Shown here: one piece after another, positions 1-9,343 of the stretch
How the letters are laid out: the number at the start of each line of letters is the position of its first letter
How positions within the stretch are numbered: position 1 is the first letter of the stretch
NCBI RefSeq assembly: GCF_027474525.2
Contig: NZ_CP114882.2
Coordinates: 558,001 to 622,000, forward strand
Direction of reading: 5' to 3'
DNA length: 64,000 nucleotides
From: Flavobacterium lacustre
Lineage (GTDB): Bacteria > Bacteroidota > Bacteroidia > Flavobacteriales > Flavobacteriaceae
Made by a program: the position numbers and the translations under genes
Notes under the pieces: generated by a model
Database searches by the model: none
Seen by the model: the letters and a program-made list of their open reading frames with translations, nothing else
What the model was told of the DNA's origin: nothing

Positions 1-3000
1 ATGCTCCGCCACTTTTCGCCTTGGTCAATCCTAAATATTTATACAAGGTATCCATATTGAATGTGGCATTCAAATTATTAGAATTTGCATTTTGAATCGT
101 ATTTCCTAAATTATAAGTAACGGCATCAATCTCTATTTCAGACATTGCATTCGAAGCACGTTGCCAACTATAATCACCCGTGTAAGAGTAATTCGCTTTT
201 ACAAAACTAAATAATGGAATTTTATTAATTGGAATTTCATAATTCAACACTAATTGTTGCATGTGTTGGTTTGGATCTCCAATATCCCAATAACTGTCCC
301 AAATGGTAAACGAATCAATTGGTTCATTATCCTCGTTCAAATAATTTTTTACAATATTGCTTGAAGAAGCCGTATAATTTAATTTCAATGATTTGGTTAA
401 ATTAAAATTAAACCCGTATTGATAATTAAAAGCAAAATTTCTTCTGTACAAAGGATCTATAGCTATTCCTTCTACACCATCTACCTGACGGAATTGCTGA
501 CGATTGTATTGTCTGATAATATCCGTATTGAAAGAAATATTCGATGGCAAATAATTAAAATTAAAATCACTCAGCAGTTTCCAATAGCTACTTTTTTTCA
601 TGAATTTTGTATTTTTAAACGGCTCCACCGGCTTAGGCTGAAAAGTAAATGCATAATCAACCGATGTATTTACTTGCTGATCTACATAATCCTCGATTTC
701 AAAATCATGGCGTTCCACTTCATTAATCGATTGTGAAAAAGTAAAGTTTTCCGGATCGTACAGATGTTGTTTTTGTTCCGGGCTTCTTTCTTTTCGTACT
801 CCTATAAAATTGATACTGGTTCGTTTCGTGTAATCAATCGCTCTGTTTTTAATGTTTTCTCTTTCAGCTTCATTCACCGTATTGTCTAACAACTGATTCA
901 ATTTGATATCCTGATTAAAAGGATCATATTCCGGCGTTATTGTTTCTTCACCAACCGCATAATTAAACGGCAAATTGATTCCCCATTTTGCAGGCAACAG
1001 TTTCCCTAAATTTAAATTAGTAACAATGTTATATTGTTGAGTATCTTCTCGACTTCTTTCATTTGGACCTTGTTCTAATGCACCAAAACCAATCGTACTT
1101 TTCTTTCCTGTAGCAGAAACAGTAGCAAAATCAGCCAAATTAGAATCTACATTCAACACCGCAGCCATTCCGCCTTGATTGTCCATGTCTGCCAAACGAA
1201 GTTCATTGAACCAAACTTCCCCTTTAATATCTCGATGCGCATCACTATTTTTTAAACCCACCATCAGATTTCGAACTAAACCAAAATTAGGATTTCCCTT
1301 TATCCCTAATTTCAACTTGCTGTTTCCATCACCATCAGGTTTCGTTGAATCATTATCAGAATAATAAATTCCGTCCAAAGGCAATGTGCTTGGATCAATA
1401 CTCATAGCCTGAATCTTCAACTGCGTTAACAAAGCCAAAGACAAATCGATTTCATTGTCTTCCGGCCAAACAGCTTCGGCGCTAAGAGGAGAACAATCAG
1501 AATTTGACGTAGAAGAAGGCAGTGTTACTTTTAAAGGAATTTCTATTTGATAAAAATTCTGGGTAAAATCATTTCCAAAACGAATAAATCCTACCATTTG
1601 ATTGTCTTGAATAGCAGTTTCATTTGGCAAAGATTCAGCATGTAAAAACATTTTCAATTTCTTGAATTGGCGCATGTCAATACTTACGTTTTTGAAAACA
1701 GCTCTGGAATCTTCGGGTTGTAATCCATCTCCAGAAACTCTCAAAGCTAACGATTGCTCATTTTGATTAATTACCGTATTGTTATTGTACAATTGTTCTC
1801 GTTCTACACCCGGTGGTGTAATATAATTTACCGGACATTTTTCATTATTCTCCTGAACATTCACTGCCAAAACATCAAAATCAGTTCGGTCATCATCAAC
1901 ATTTGTATCATTAAAATCCAATGTATTGGTATAACGTCTCCATTCTCCTCTTACCAAATCTAATGCTCCAAAACGCACCGTCACCTGATCACTAAAACCT
2001 GTCATAAACATTCTCATGAAACGGATTGATCTAAAATCAGAAATGTTTCCAATAGTGTTTTGAGGTTGAGAAACCGGAATTTTAAACTGAATCCATCGGG
2101 CTTCTGTTGTCGAGCCATTAGGTAAAGTCTGATTTGTTGTTCTTATATCAGTGATGTAATTTTGACCAATGCTCATGTTGGGTTGCATATCAATACTGTA
2201 TTCATAATATGCATTGATGGTATTCATGGTATTATCTCTATTGATATCTTCTACATCAGGCACTGTAGATGCACCTCGATTGGCGTCATTAATATCGACT
2301 GCGGAGTTTCCGTCAACACCATTGTAATTTTTATATCGATCCAAAATGCTTCCCGAAGTATTGAGATAATAGGTGTAATCATCTCCTGCCGGATCGGGTT
2401 CTGACGCAAAATTAGTGTAGGTTGAAGCTTCTTTGGCATTAGACAATCCGTCTAAACCAATATCTTGATTGGCTCTGTTGTCAGCATTCGTGTCGAAAGC
2501 ATAAATTAATGATTGCGAAGCAGGAACATCCCCCCATAACGGTTGCGGATTAACCAATATCTGATCAGGACCAAGTCCGTTTTCGTATTGCTTTCTGCCG
2601 TCTTTTAGAACATCTTCTGAAATTTCTCCTAAATTAAAATAAATTTTACCTGAATTTGAATCCGGTGTTTGCCCGTTTCCAACATAAGGATCTAAAACCC
2701 AAAACTGAATATACTCGACATTTCCTTGTTCAAAATTAGTCGAATTCAAGGAACGCATAATTCCTCCAAAATTATCTTTGGGATTATTCGACATATTTAA
2801 ACTGTTATTATAAGGACCTCTGTCCGAAGGATAATAACTTAAATCTAATGTGTTTATAACTTGCGATTGCCCTTGCGCAATATCAGTTAAAGGATATAAT
2901 TCTTCACTATAAATTCTCCTTGTGGAATTAAATGACAAATCATCATTAGAAATTCCGGATGGTTTTTGGGTATAAAATACTGGATCAATAGAGTACCAAG

Positions 3001-5722
3001 ATAATTTACCTCTTTTGAAACCATAACTTAAATCATTGGCACTTTCATTAAAATTATAAGTACTTTCTGCATCATTTACCGGTGTTGAAGACAGACTCCA
3101 AGAATATGGCGAACGCATATCAATGGTCGATTGTGAACCTTCAAAATCGTCAACATAAATAGTTGATTCTCCCTGAAACTTATCCGCTTTTGGAGTATCG
3201 GGTTTCAAAAATGCAACTTCTCCTCTTATCGAAATATTGGATGGAACATCCGTATCTATATTTGGGAGCTTATTGACTAATCGGGTCAAGAAAGGAACTT
3301 CACTTGAAAAATTAGTGTTAAAACCAAAAATAGTATTGTTTACGGATTCTTGTCCAAAACTCGATTTTTGAGTAAATGGCTTTTCGGTCATTTTTAAGAA
3401 AGTAGCACCTACTAAAAATTTATCCGAAATTTTATGCTCTACATTCAACCCTATAAATCTTCTGGTTTGTTGGCCGAAAACAGAATTATTCTCTAACGAA
3501 ACCTCGATGGGTGTATTTGATGCTTGCAATGAAGGGTCTAATATCTGAACTCTTCCTAGTTGATAATTGACGCTGTAATCTATTCCTTCGACCAAAACTC
3601 TTCCGCCGGCAGTTACTACAACTGAACCTTGTGGCACATTAAAAGCTCCAATCGGGATTCCGTCTCCGCTTGATGATTTATATTTTCCTCGCAATAAGAA
3701 TTTATTCTTATCACTATCCTGTAAAGCACCGGATTGTGTATTGCGATACATGCTTCGAAAAACGTATTTTTTCTGATTGGGATTGTAAGTATTACTATCG
3801 TTATAATTCTCCCCGGAACCATTGTTCGATAATTTAGAAAACAATAATTCTCCAAAAGGCTCTTTGGTTGTAAATATAATTCTTCCGTTTTGAGCATCTA
3901 TGGTTAGGCCTGGCATGAAATCAAAAAAACCATCACCTCCAGTTTGTGGATCGTTATTATAATTCAGTTTATCTAAGTTGAATACTTTTAACAAAGGGGT
4001 TTCGGCAATTTTATTTTCCGGTAACGGATTCGACGGAAATGGAGCTCCTGAAACTTCGGTAATATAATTCAAAGGCGAAGGATCGGTGTAAAGAATATTA
4101 AATCTAAAATCTTCCTGCTTCAATTGATAACCTCCAACCTGATAGATGTTTTTCATCATCAAATTCCAAACTGGATTTTTAACATTGGTTAAATTGCTTT
4201 TCAGCATTTTCAATATCAAACTTTGTGAAATAATTGCCTGAGTAGATGACGTATTACCAGTTACCACTGTTGCATCTACACCATCATTACCAAATTCCCC
4301 CACTTGATACACTTTGTCACCAATCGTATATTGGTAAGCAACTGCAAGAACCTCATCATTCGCTAACCGTTGTTGCAACGAAATATACCCCAATTGAGCA
4401 TTATAAGTATACTCGTTAGCATTCAATTTTCGGGCATTTTCTAGCTTAGAATAATCCTGACCTTCACTTACTGTGGTATTAAATCCTGAATTTGAAGTTA
4501 CAATTTCACGAATATTTGGGTTTAGCAAACCTGTTCCTGTAGTTATTTGTGCCGGATCGTAATCATTATTTGTGTTGTCCGCCGGAGAATCAACAGGATT
4601 ATTAAAAATTCCGGTTGACGGATCTAAAACAACAACTTCATTATCTGCTAAACCTGATAATTGTGCTTCCCCTAAATCCTGAAGCGCAATAATATTTCTA
4701 AGATTGTTATTGGTTGTAGATACTCTGTTTTGCTTATTTGTAACCCAAATTTCTAATCGGGAAATTTGCACTCTACTGTCTATAAAAGGATAGTTTTTCA
4801 GCGAAGCATCATATCGATTTCTGAAATATTGAGACAGAAAAAAGTGCCTGTCATTATCATAATCGAGTGCATAAATATCAAAGTCCTGAATTGTTCCGCC
4901 ACCTTCGGCAACGATACTTTTTGTTTGTGATTTTTGTTCCGAAAAAACACCGGTAACTGTAGTTTTACCAAACTGCAACTGTGTTTTTACACCAAATAAA
5001 CTTTGAGCACCCCGAATCAAAGAACTATTCAAAGGCATACTTACATTTCCTACTTCGATTTTTTGAATGATATCATCTTCTGTAGGTGCGTATTCTAATT
5101 TAATTAAATTTTGAAAAGCAAAAGTAGATTGTGTATCATAATTAGCATTAACATTCAATCTTGTTCCTACTTTCCCCATCAAACTCATACTGATTCTTTG
5201 ATCAAAATCAAAAGAAGTGCTGGCTCTGTTTCTGGGTGAAAATGATGGATTATCTTGTTTTGTATAACGCATTCCTAAATCCATTTCTACAGAACCGGTT
5301 GGTTTTACATCAATGGTATTACTTCCGAAAATGGATTCAAAAAAACTGGATTTCACATAATATCTTGGTAATAAATCTTTTTTGGCATCTTCACTACCTT
5401 CCTTTTTTCCGTCAATCGCATCCACTTTTTTCTTGAAATAATCTCGCATGGATTCTTTCAAAACTAATTTTTCGTATTCTTTTGGCGTTAAAATAATTGG
5501 ATAATCTATAGAAAAACCATCTACAGTATTCGTGTAGACATATCGATCTATAACAGGATCATAAGTATAAGCTGAAAGAATGCTCTTAGGATTTTTAATT
5601 TCAACTTTCCCTACAGAAAAACCTGTCTTAACAGTATCTTGAGGCTGAGTATCTGGTTTTACTTGTGCTTGAGATACGGTTCCACAAAATAAAATTAGCA
5701 ATAAAATCCAAATTTTATTCAT
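1..5722 (-). CDS. sprA: SprA, outer-membrane gliding motility / type IX secretion translocon protein (3' end outside the window)
   Basis: SprA forms the very large outer-membrane channel through which the type IX secretion system exports adhesins and enzymes; it is also needed for gliding. The frame is open from the ATG at 5722 to the left edge, 1907 codons, and I checked it at three places without finding a frameshift. The start gives a clean signal peptide, MNKIWILLLILFCGTVSQAQ. The text WYSIDPVFYTQKPSGISND near 3.0 kb and NMDTLYKYLGLTKAKSGG at the window edge fit the family. Known SprA proteins are about 2400 residues, so roughly the last 500 lie outside. It starts 25 nt after the ruvA stop, which suggests cotranscription. 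The family call is confident; the truncation is only the window boundary. Confidence 0.93.
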   Translation of the reverse strand, partial: MNKIWILLLILFCGTVSQAQVKPDTQPQDTVKTGFSVGKVEIKNPKSILSAYTYDPVIDRYVYTNTVDGFSIDYPIILTPKEYEKLVLKESMRDYFKKKVDAIDGKKEGSEDAKKDLLPRYYVKSSFFESIFGSNTIDVKPTGSVEMDLGMRYTKQDNPSFSPRNRASTSFDFDQRISMSLMGKVGTRLNVNANYDTQSTFAFQNLIKLEYAPTEDDIIQKIEVGNVSMPLNSSLIRGAQSLFGVKTQLQFGKTTVTGVFSEQKSQTKSIVAEGGGTIQDFDIYALDYDNDRHFFLSQYFRNRYDASLKNYPFIDSRVQISRLEIWVTNKQNRVSTTNNNLRNIIALQDLGEAQLSGLADNEVVVLDPSTGIFNNPVDSPADNTNNDYDPAQITTGTGLLNPNIREIVTSNSGFNTTVSEGQDYSKLENARKLNANEYTYNAQLGYISLQQRLANDEVLAVAYQYTIGDKVYQVGEFGNDGVDATVVTGNTSSTQAIISQSLILKMLKSNLTNVKNPVWNLMMKNIYQVGGYQLKQEDFRFNILYTDPSPLNYITEVSGAPFPSNPLPENKIAETPLLKVFNLDKLNYNNDPQTGGDGFFDFMPGLTIDAQNGRIIFTTKEPFGELLFSKLSNNGSGENYNDSNTYNPNQKKYVFRSMYRNTQSGALQDSDKNKFLLRGKYKSSSGDGIPIGAFNVPQGSVVVTAGGRVLVEGIDYSVNYQLGRVQILDPSLQASNTPIEVSLENNSVFGQQTRRFIGLNVEHKISDKFLVGATFLKMTEKPFTQKSSFGQESVNNTIFGFNTNFSSEVPFLTRLVNKLPNIDTDVPSNISIRGEVAFLKPDTPKADKFQGESTIYVDDFEGSQSTIDMRSPYSWSLSSTPVNDAESTYNFNESANDLSYGFKRGKLSWYSIDPVFYTQKPSGISNDDLSFNSTRRIYSEELYPLTDIAQGQSQVINTLDLSYYPSDRGPYNNSLNMSNNPKDNFGGIMRSLNSTNFEQGNVEYIQFWVLDPYVGNGQTPDSNSGKIYFNLGEISEDVLKDGRKQYENGLGPDQILVNPQPLWGDVPASQSLIYAFDTNADNRANQDIGLDGLSNAKEASTYTNFASEPDPAGDDYTYYLNTSGSILDRYKNYNGVDGNSAVDINDANRGASTVPDVEDINRDNTMNTINAYYEYSIDMQPNMSIGQNYITDIRTTNQTLPNGSTTEARWIQFKIPVSQPQNTIGNISDFRSIRFMRMFMTGFSDQVTVRFGALDLVRGEWRRYTNTLDFNDTNVDDDRTDFDVLAVNVQENNEKCPVNYITPPGVEREQLYNNNTVINQNEQSLALRVSGDGLQPEDSRAVFKNVSIDMRQFKKLKMFLHAESLPNETAIQDNQMVGFIRFGNDFTQNFYQIEIPLKVTLPSSTSNSDCSPLSAEAVWPEDNEIDLSLALLTQLKIQAMSIDPSTLPLDGIYYSDNDSTKPDGDGNSKLKLGIKGNPNFGLVRNLMVGLKNSDAHRDIKGEVWFNELRLADMDNQGGMAAVLNVDSNLADFATVSATGKKSTIGFGALEQGPNERSREDTQQYNIVTNLNLGKLLPAKWGINLPFNYAVGEETITPEYDPFNQDIKLNQLLDNTVNEAERENIKNRAIDYTKRTSINFIGVRKERSPEQKQHLYDPENFTFSQSINEVERHDFEIEDYVDQQVNTSVDYAFTFQPKPVEPFKNTKFMKKSSYWKLLSDFNFNYLPSNISFNTDIIRQYNRQQFRQVDGVEGIAIDPLYRRNFAFNYQYGFNFNLTKSLKLNYTASSSNIVKNYLNEDNEPIDSFTIWDSYWDIGDPNQHMQQLVLNYEIPINKIPLFSFVKANYSYTGDYSWQRASNAMSEIEIDAVTYNLGNTIQNANSNNLNATFNMDTLYKYLGLTKAKSGGA

Positions 5723-5747
5723 ACAATTCGGTGTTGCTTCTATGCTT

Positions 5748-6329
5748 TTACAAGCTTTTCAAAGCTTTTTTGATAATGGATTCAACAGTAGCTTCCGGGT
5801 CCTCTTTTATAATTTTTTCTATCACTTTTTCGGATGTTTTTCGAACAAAACCTAAAACCTCCAAAGCAGATAACGCTTCATCTCGATTTGTATTGCTTTG
5901 AGACATCGAAACTTCGTCTAAATCGTACAGTTTTACTATTTTATCTTTCAAATCAAGTATAACTCTTTGCGCTGTTTTTGTGCCAATTCCTTTTATAGAC
6001 TGAATCGTCAACACATCACCTGATGCAATTGCATTAATAATTTGTTTTGGATCTAAAGAAGAAAGCATCGTTCGTGCTATACTCGCACCTATGCCAGAAA
6101 CCGATAATAATAATTTAAAAATTTCTCTTTCTGACTTTTCTACAAATCCAAATAAAGTATGCGCATCTTCTTTTATTTGAAGATGCGTAAATAACTTTAT
6201 AAAATCTGAATTAGGAAGTAAGGAATATGTATGAAGCGATATATTTACATGATACCCAACTCCATTACAATCAATAACGACTTGTGTGGGAGTTTTTTCT
6301 ACTAATTTTCCTTGTAAATGTGTTATCAT
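5748..6329 (-). CDS. ruvA: Holliday junction branch migration protein RuvA
   Basis: RuvA binds four-way DNA junctions and recruits the RuvB helicase motor. The 193-residue product has the normal family length. It starts MITHLQGKLVEKTPTQVVIDCNGVGYH (seen in two parts), the usual OB-fold start. Helix-hairpin-helix motifs follow (VSGIGASIARTML and IKGIGTKTAQRVILDLKDK, about residues 78-135), and a C-terminal domain ending in EATVESIIKKALKSL would contact RuvB. It lies 78 nt downstream of the malic enzyme gene and 25 nt upstream of sprA. ruvB is not adjacent; it is at 42.2-43.2 kb. Confidence 0.97.
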   Translation of the reverse strand: MITHLQGKLVEKTPTQVVIDCNGVGYHVNISLHTYSLLPNSDFIKLFTHLQIKEDAHTLFGFVEKSEREIFKLLLSVSGIGASIARTMLSSLDPKQIINAIASGDVLTIQSIKGIGTKTAQRVILDLKDKIVKLYDLDEVSMSQSNTNRDEALSALEVLGFVRKTSEKVIEKIIKEDPEATVESIIKKALKSL

Positions 6330-6407
6330 ATAAATTTTTGTATGACCAAATATAATAAAATTAAGGTAGAATTTTCCTTTTGTTTATTAGTCCTTATTGT
6401 TTCACAA

Positions 6408-8696
6408 TTAGTTTACTGCCAAACGCTTTTTTTCTTTTTCCTGAGCATCAATAACTGCTATTGCAGCCATATTTACCATCTCTTCTACACTTGCACCTAG
6501 TTGAAATATGTGAACCGGTTTATTCATCCCTAACATAATTGGCCCGATTGAGTCCACTTTATGTAGTTCTTTCATTAATTTATATGTAATATTTGCTGAT
6601 TCCAAGTTAGGAAAAATCAATGTATTTACTTTTTTTCCTGCTAATTTAGAGAAAGGAAATTTTTTCTCTAACATCTCCGGGTTCAAAGCAAAATCGGCCT
6701 GAAGTTCCCCATCAATAATCATATCAGGATAATTAGCATGTAAATAAGCTACTGCTTCTCTTACTTTACTGGCGCTTTCATTAGTAGAAGAACCAAAATT
6801 AGAATAAGAAACCATCGCAATAACAGGTTCAACTCCAAACATTTTTGCAGCATTTGAAGTCATGATAGCAATTTTTGCCAATTCTTCTGCAGATGGATTT
6901 ACATTGATAGCTGTATCTGATAAAAACATTGGGCCACGACCCGTCATCATCATATTTGTTGTAGCAACAATAGAAACTCCCGGCGCTTTGTCAATAAGCT
7001 GTAACATCGGTTTAACAACCGAAGGATAACTTCTGGAATGTCCTGAAACCAAAGCGTCTGCTTCGCCTTCATTAACCATCATTGCAGCAAAATAATTTCT
7101 TTCACGCATTAATTTTTGAGCATCCAAAAGCGATATTCCACGTCTTTGTCTGGTTTTCCAATATGTGGTTGCAAAACGATTTCTTCTTTCTTCTTCATCG
7201 GCCACTTTTGGATCTATAATTTGAACATCACCAACAAATCCAATCTCTTGCATCAATTCAACAATAATTTCTTTGTGTCCCAACAGAATCGGAAAACCAA
7301 TCCCTTCTTCAAATACAATTTGGGCAGCTTTAAGAACATCTAAATGATCTGCTTCTGCAAAAACGATTCGTTTTGGATCCATTTTGGCTCTATTTGTAAT
7401 CAATCGAACCATTTTATTATCATTTCCTAATCGGTCCAAAAGAGCTTCTTTGTACTCTTCCCAATCCGTAATTGGATTTAATGCCACTCCTGAATCCATA
7501 GCCGCTTTTGCAACAGCAGGAGCAACAACAGTAATCAATCTTGGATCGAATGGAGAAGGTATTATATATTCTCTACCAAAAGTTAGTTTCTTAGCACCGT
7601 AAGCAACATTCACTTGCTCCGGAACGTGTTCTTTTGCCAATGCTGCTAATGCTCTTACTGCTGCCATTTTCATAGCTTCATTAATTTTGGTAGCACGAAC
7701 ATCCAGAGCGCCTCTAAAAATATATGGAAATCCAAGTACATTATTCACTTGATTAGGAAAATCAGATCTTCCTGTCGCCATGATAACATCTTTTCTGGTT
7801 GCAATAGCTAAATTATAATCGATTTCAGGAACTGGATTTGCCATCGCAAAAACGATAGGATTATCAGCCATACCCAACAACATTTGTGGTGACATAATAT
7901 CTCCTGAAGACAATCCTAAAAATATATCCGCGTCTACTAATGCTTCTTCAAGACTTATTGAAGGCATGTCTTTAGCGTATTTTTGTTGTAAATCAGACAA
8001 TGATGCATTATCTTTTGTCAATAATCCTTTGCTATTAAACATATAAATGTTTTCTAGTTTCACGCCAAGCAAAATATATAAATTAGCACAAGCCAAAGCC
8101 GCCGATCCTGCTCCGGAAACAACCATTTTCATGTCTTCTGCTTTTTTACCTGCCAATTCTAATGCGTTTAAAAGTGCTGCTGAAGAGATAATTGCCGTTC
8201 CGTGTTGATCATCGTGCATCACCGGAATATTTAACTCTTCGACTAATCGTCTTTCGATTTCAAAAGATTCTGGCGCTTTGATATCCTCTAGGTTGATTCC
8301 GCCAAAAGTTGGCGCTATATTTTTTACAGTTTGAATAAATTCTTCAATATCTTTTGTTCCAATTTCGATGTCGAATACATCAATACCGGCAAAAATTTTG
8401 AACAAAAGTCCTTTTCCTTCCATTACTGGTTTTGATGCTTCGGGACCAATATCTCCTAATCCTAAAACTGCTGTACCATTAGTAATTACGGCAACTAAAT
8501 TTCCTTTTGTAGTATATTTATAAACATCATTTACATCTTTAGCAATTTCTAAACACGGCTCCGCTACGCCCGGCGAATACGCCAAAGACAAATCTCTTTG
8601 GGTTGCATATTTTTTGGTTGGAACTACTTGAATTTTACCAGGTGTGGGTTGAGAATGGTATAATAATGCTTCTTTTCTCTTGCTATTTTTGTCCAT
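6408..8696 (-). CDS. maeB: NADP-dependent malic enzyme with C-terminal phosphotransacetylase-like domain (MaeB type)
   Basis: The enzyme oxidatively decarboxylates malate to pyruvate, giving NADPH for biosynthesis. At 762 residues it has the size of the long MaeB class. The N-terminal ~430 residues are the malic enzyme ([45 protein letters not shown], and the dinucleotide-binding [13 protein letters not shown]). The C-terminal ~330 residues resemble phosphate acetyltransferase ([32 protein letters not shown]). In characterised relatives that domain is regulatory, sensing acetyl-CoA, rather than catalytic. A TATCTTTG box lies 26 nt upstream of the ATG. Confidence 0.95.
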   Translation of the reverse strand: MDKNSKRKEALLYHSQPTPGKIQVVPTKKYATQRDLSLAYSPGVAEPCLEIAKDVNDVYKYTTKGNLVAVITNGTAVLGLGDIGPEASKPVMEGKGLLFKIFAGIDVFDIEIGTKDIEEFIQTVKNIAPTFGGINLEDIKAPESFEIERRLVEELNIPVMHDDQHGTAIISSAALLNALELAGKKAEDMKMVVSGAGSAALACANLYILLGVKLENIYMFNSKGLLTKDNASLSDLQQKYAKDMPSISLEEALVDADIFLGLSSGDIMSPQMLLGMADNPIVFAMANPVPEIDYNLAIATRKDVIMATGRSDFPNQVNNVLGFPYIFRGALDVRATKINEAMKMAAVRALAALAKEHVPEQVNVAYGAKKLTFGREYIIPSPFDPRLITVVAPAVAKAAMDSGVALNPITDWEEYKEALLDRLGNDNKMVRLITNRAKMDPKRIVFAEADHLDVLKAAQIVFEEGIGFPILLGHKEIIVELMQEIGFVGDVQIIDPKVADEEERRNRFATTYWKTRQRRGISLLDAQKLMRERNYFAAMMVNEGEADALVSGHSRSYPSVVKPMLQLIDKAPGVSIVATTNMMMTGRGPMFLSDTAINVNPSAEELAKIAIMTSNAAKMFGVEPVIAMVSYSNFGSSTNESASKVREAVAYLHANYPDMIIDGELQADFALNPEMLEKKFPFSKLAGKKVNTLIFPNLESANITYKLMKELHKVDSIGPIMLGMNKPVHIFQLGASVEEMVNMAAIAVIDAQEKEKKRLAVN

Positions 8697-8721
8697 TTTT
8701 GTTAGATTTTATACTAGCTTA

Positions 8722-8729
8722 CAAAGATA
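8722..8729 (-). promoter_or_regulatory. Putative -7 box of the malic enzyme promoter
   Basis: On the minus strand the bases read TATCTTTG, a full match to the Bacteroidota TAnnTTTG -7 element, 26 nt upstream of the malic enzyme ATG. I see no clear TTTG at the -33 position, so the assignment rests on one element and its placement. Confidence 0.5.
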
Positions 8730-8804
8730 GGAGTCTTGATTTAAAAAAAGAGGACTTTTCCCCCATTCTTTTACATAAAACAAACTTAGATTTTAATCCA
8801 AAAA

Positions 8805-8832
8805 AAATAGCCACATCAATTTGTGGCTATTT
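8805..8832 (-). terminator. Intrinsic terminator after the CBS-domain gene
   Basis: Arms AAATAGCCACA (8805-8815) and TGTGGCTATTT (8822-8832) form an 11-bp stem with a 6-nt loop. On the minus strand the stem runs into a tract of T residues. It lies 24 nt past the stop codon of the CBS-domain gene and would insulate the malic enzyme promoter. Confidence 0.85.
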
Positions 8833-8856
8833 ATAAAAATAAAATTTCTATTTTTT

Positions 8857-9282
8857 TTATTGCGTTATATAGGAATTTAAATGCTGAATAGTGTCTTTTT
8901 GTTTTTCAATAATCGCTTTTACCACATCGCTTATCGATATGATCCCTATCACAATATTGTTTTCTATAACCGGTAAGTGCCGAACCCTTTTGGCATTCAT
9001 CAATTCCATGCAAGACTCTAAATTATCCGATAGTTTTACGGTAACAACATCGGTCTCCATAATTTCATGAACTAAGGCTTTCTTTGAAGACTTGGCTTTC
9101 AAAACGATTTTTCTGGCATAATCCCTTTCGGATAAAATCCCTTTCAATACTGTATCTTCAATTACAAGAATAGCACCTATGTTTTTCTCGCTCATTACTG
9201 CTAATGCTTCGTATACAGTATTTGTGGAAAGTACAGAATATACTTCTTTCCCTTTCGTGCTTAATATTTGATCTACAGTCAT
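8857..9282 (-). CDS. Two-CBS-domain protein
   Basis: A 141-residue soluble protein made almost entirely of one CBS pair. The first domain covers about residues 1-62 (MTVDQILSTKGKEVYSV, AILVIEDTVLKGILSERDYAR), the second about 70-132 (VHEIMETDVVTV, RHLPVIENNIVIGIISISDVVKAII). CBS pairs bind adenine nucleotides and usually report energy state. There is no fused effector domain, so the target is unknown. It lies 61 nt downstream of the trehalase gene with no convincing terminator between them, so it may be partly read from the sugar operon. Orthologous small CBS proteins are common in Bacteroidota. Confidence 0.85.
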   Translation of the reverse strand: MTVDQILSTKGKEVYSVLSTNTVYEALAVMSEKNIGAILVIEDTVLKGILSERDYARKIVLKAKSSKKALVHEIMETDVVTVKLSDNLESCMELMNAKRVRHLPVIENNIVIGIISISDVVKAIIEKQKDTIQHLNSYITQ

Positions 9283-9343
9283 GTTTTCAAAATTTAATGA
9301 AAGATAAAGTTAAATAAAATAAACATTCAAAACACATTTCTGA

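Noticed and set aside
419..5436. Several plus- and minus-strand open frames of 60-105 codons within 0.4-5.4 kb
   Set aside because: All lie in other frames of the sprA coding region, which is open throughout; they have no family features.
1..5722. sprA as a pseudogene because no stop codon is seen
   Set aside because: The frame is intact where I checked and simply leaves the window. The same holds for the DUF2723 gene at the right edge.
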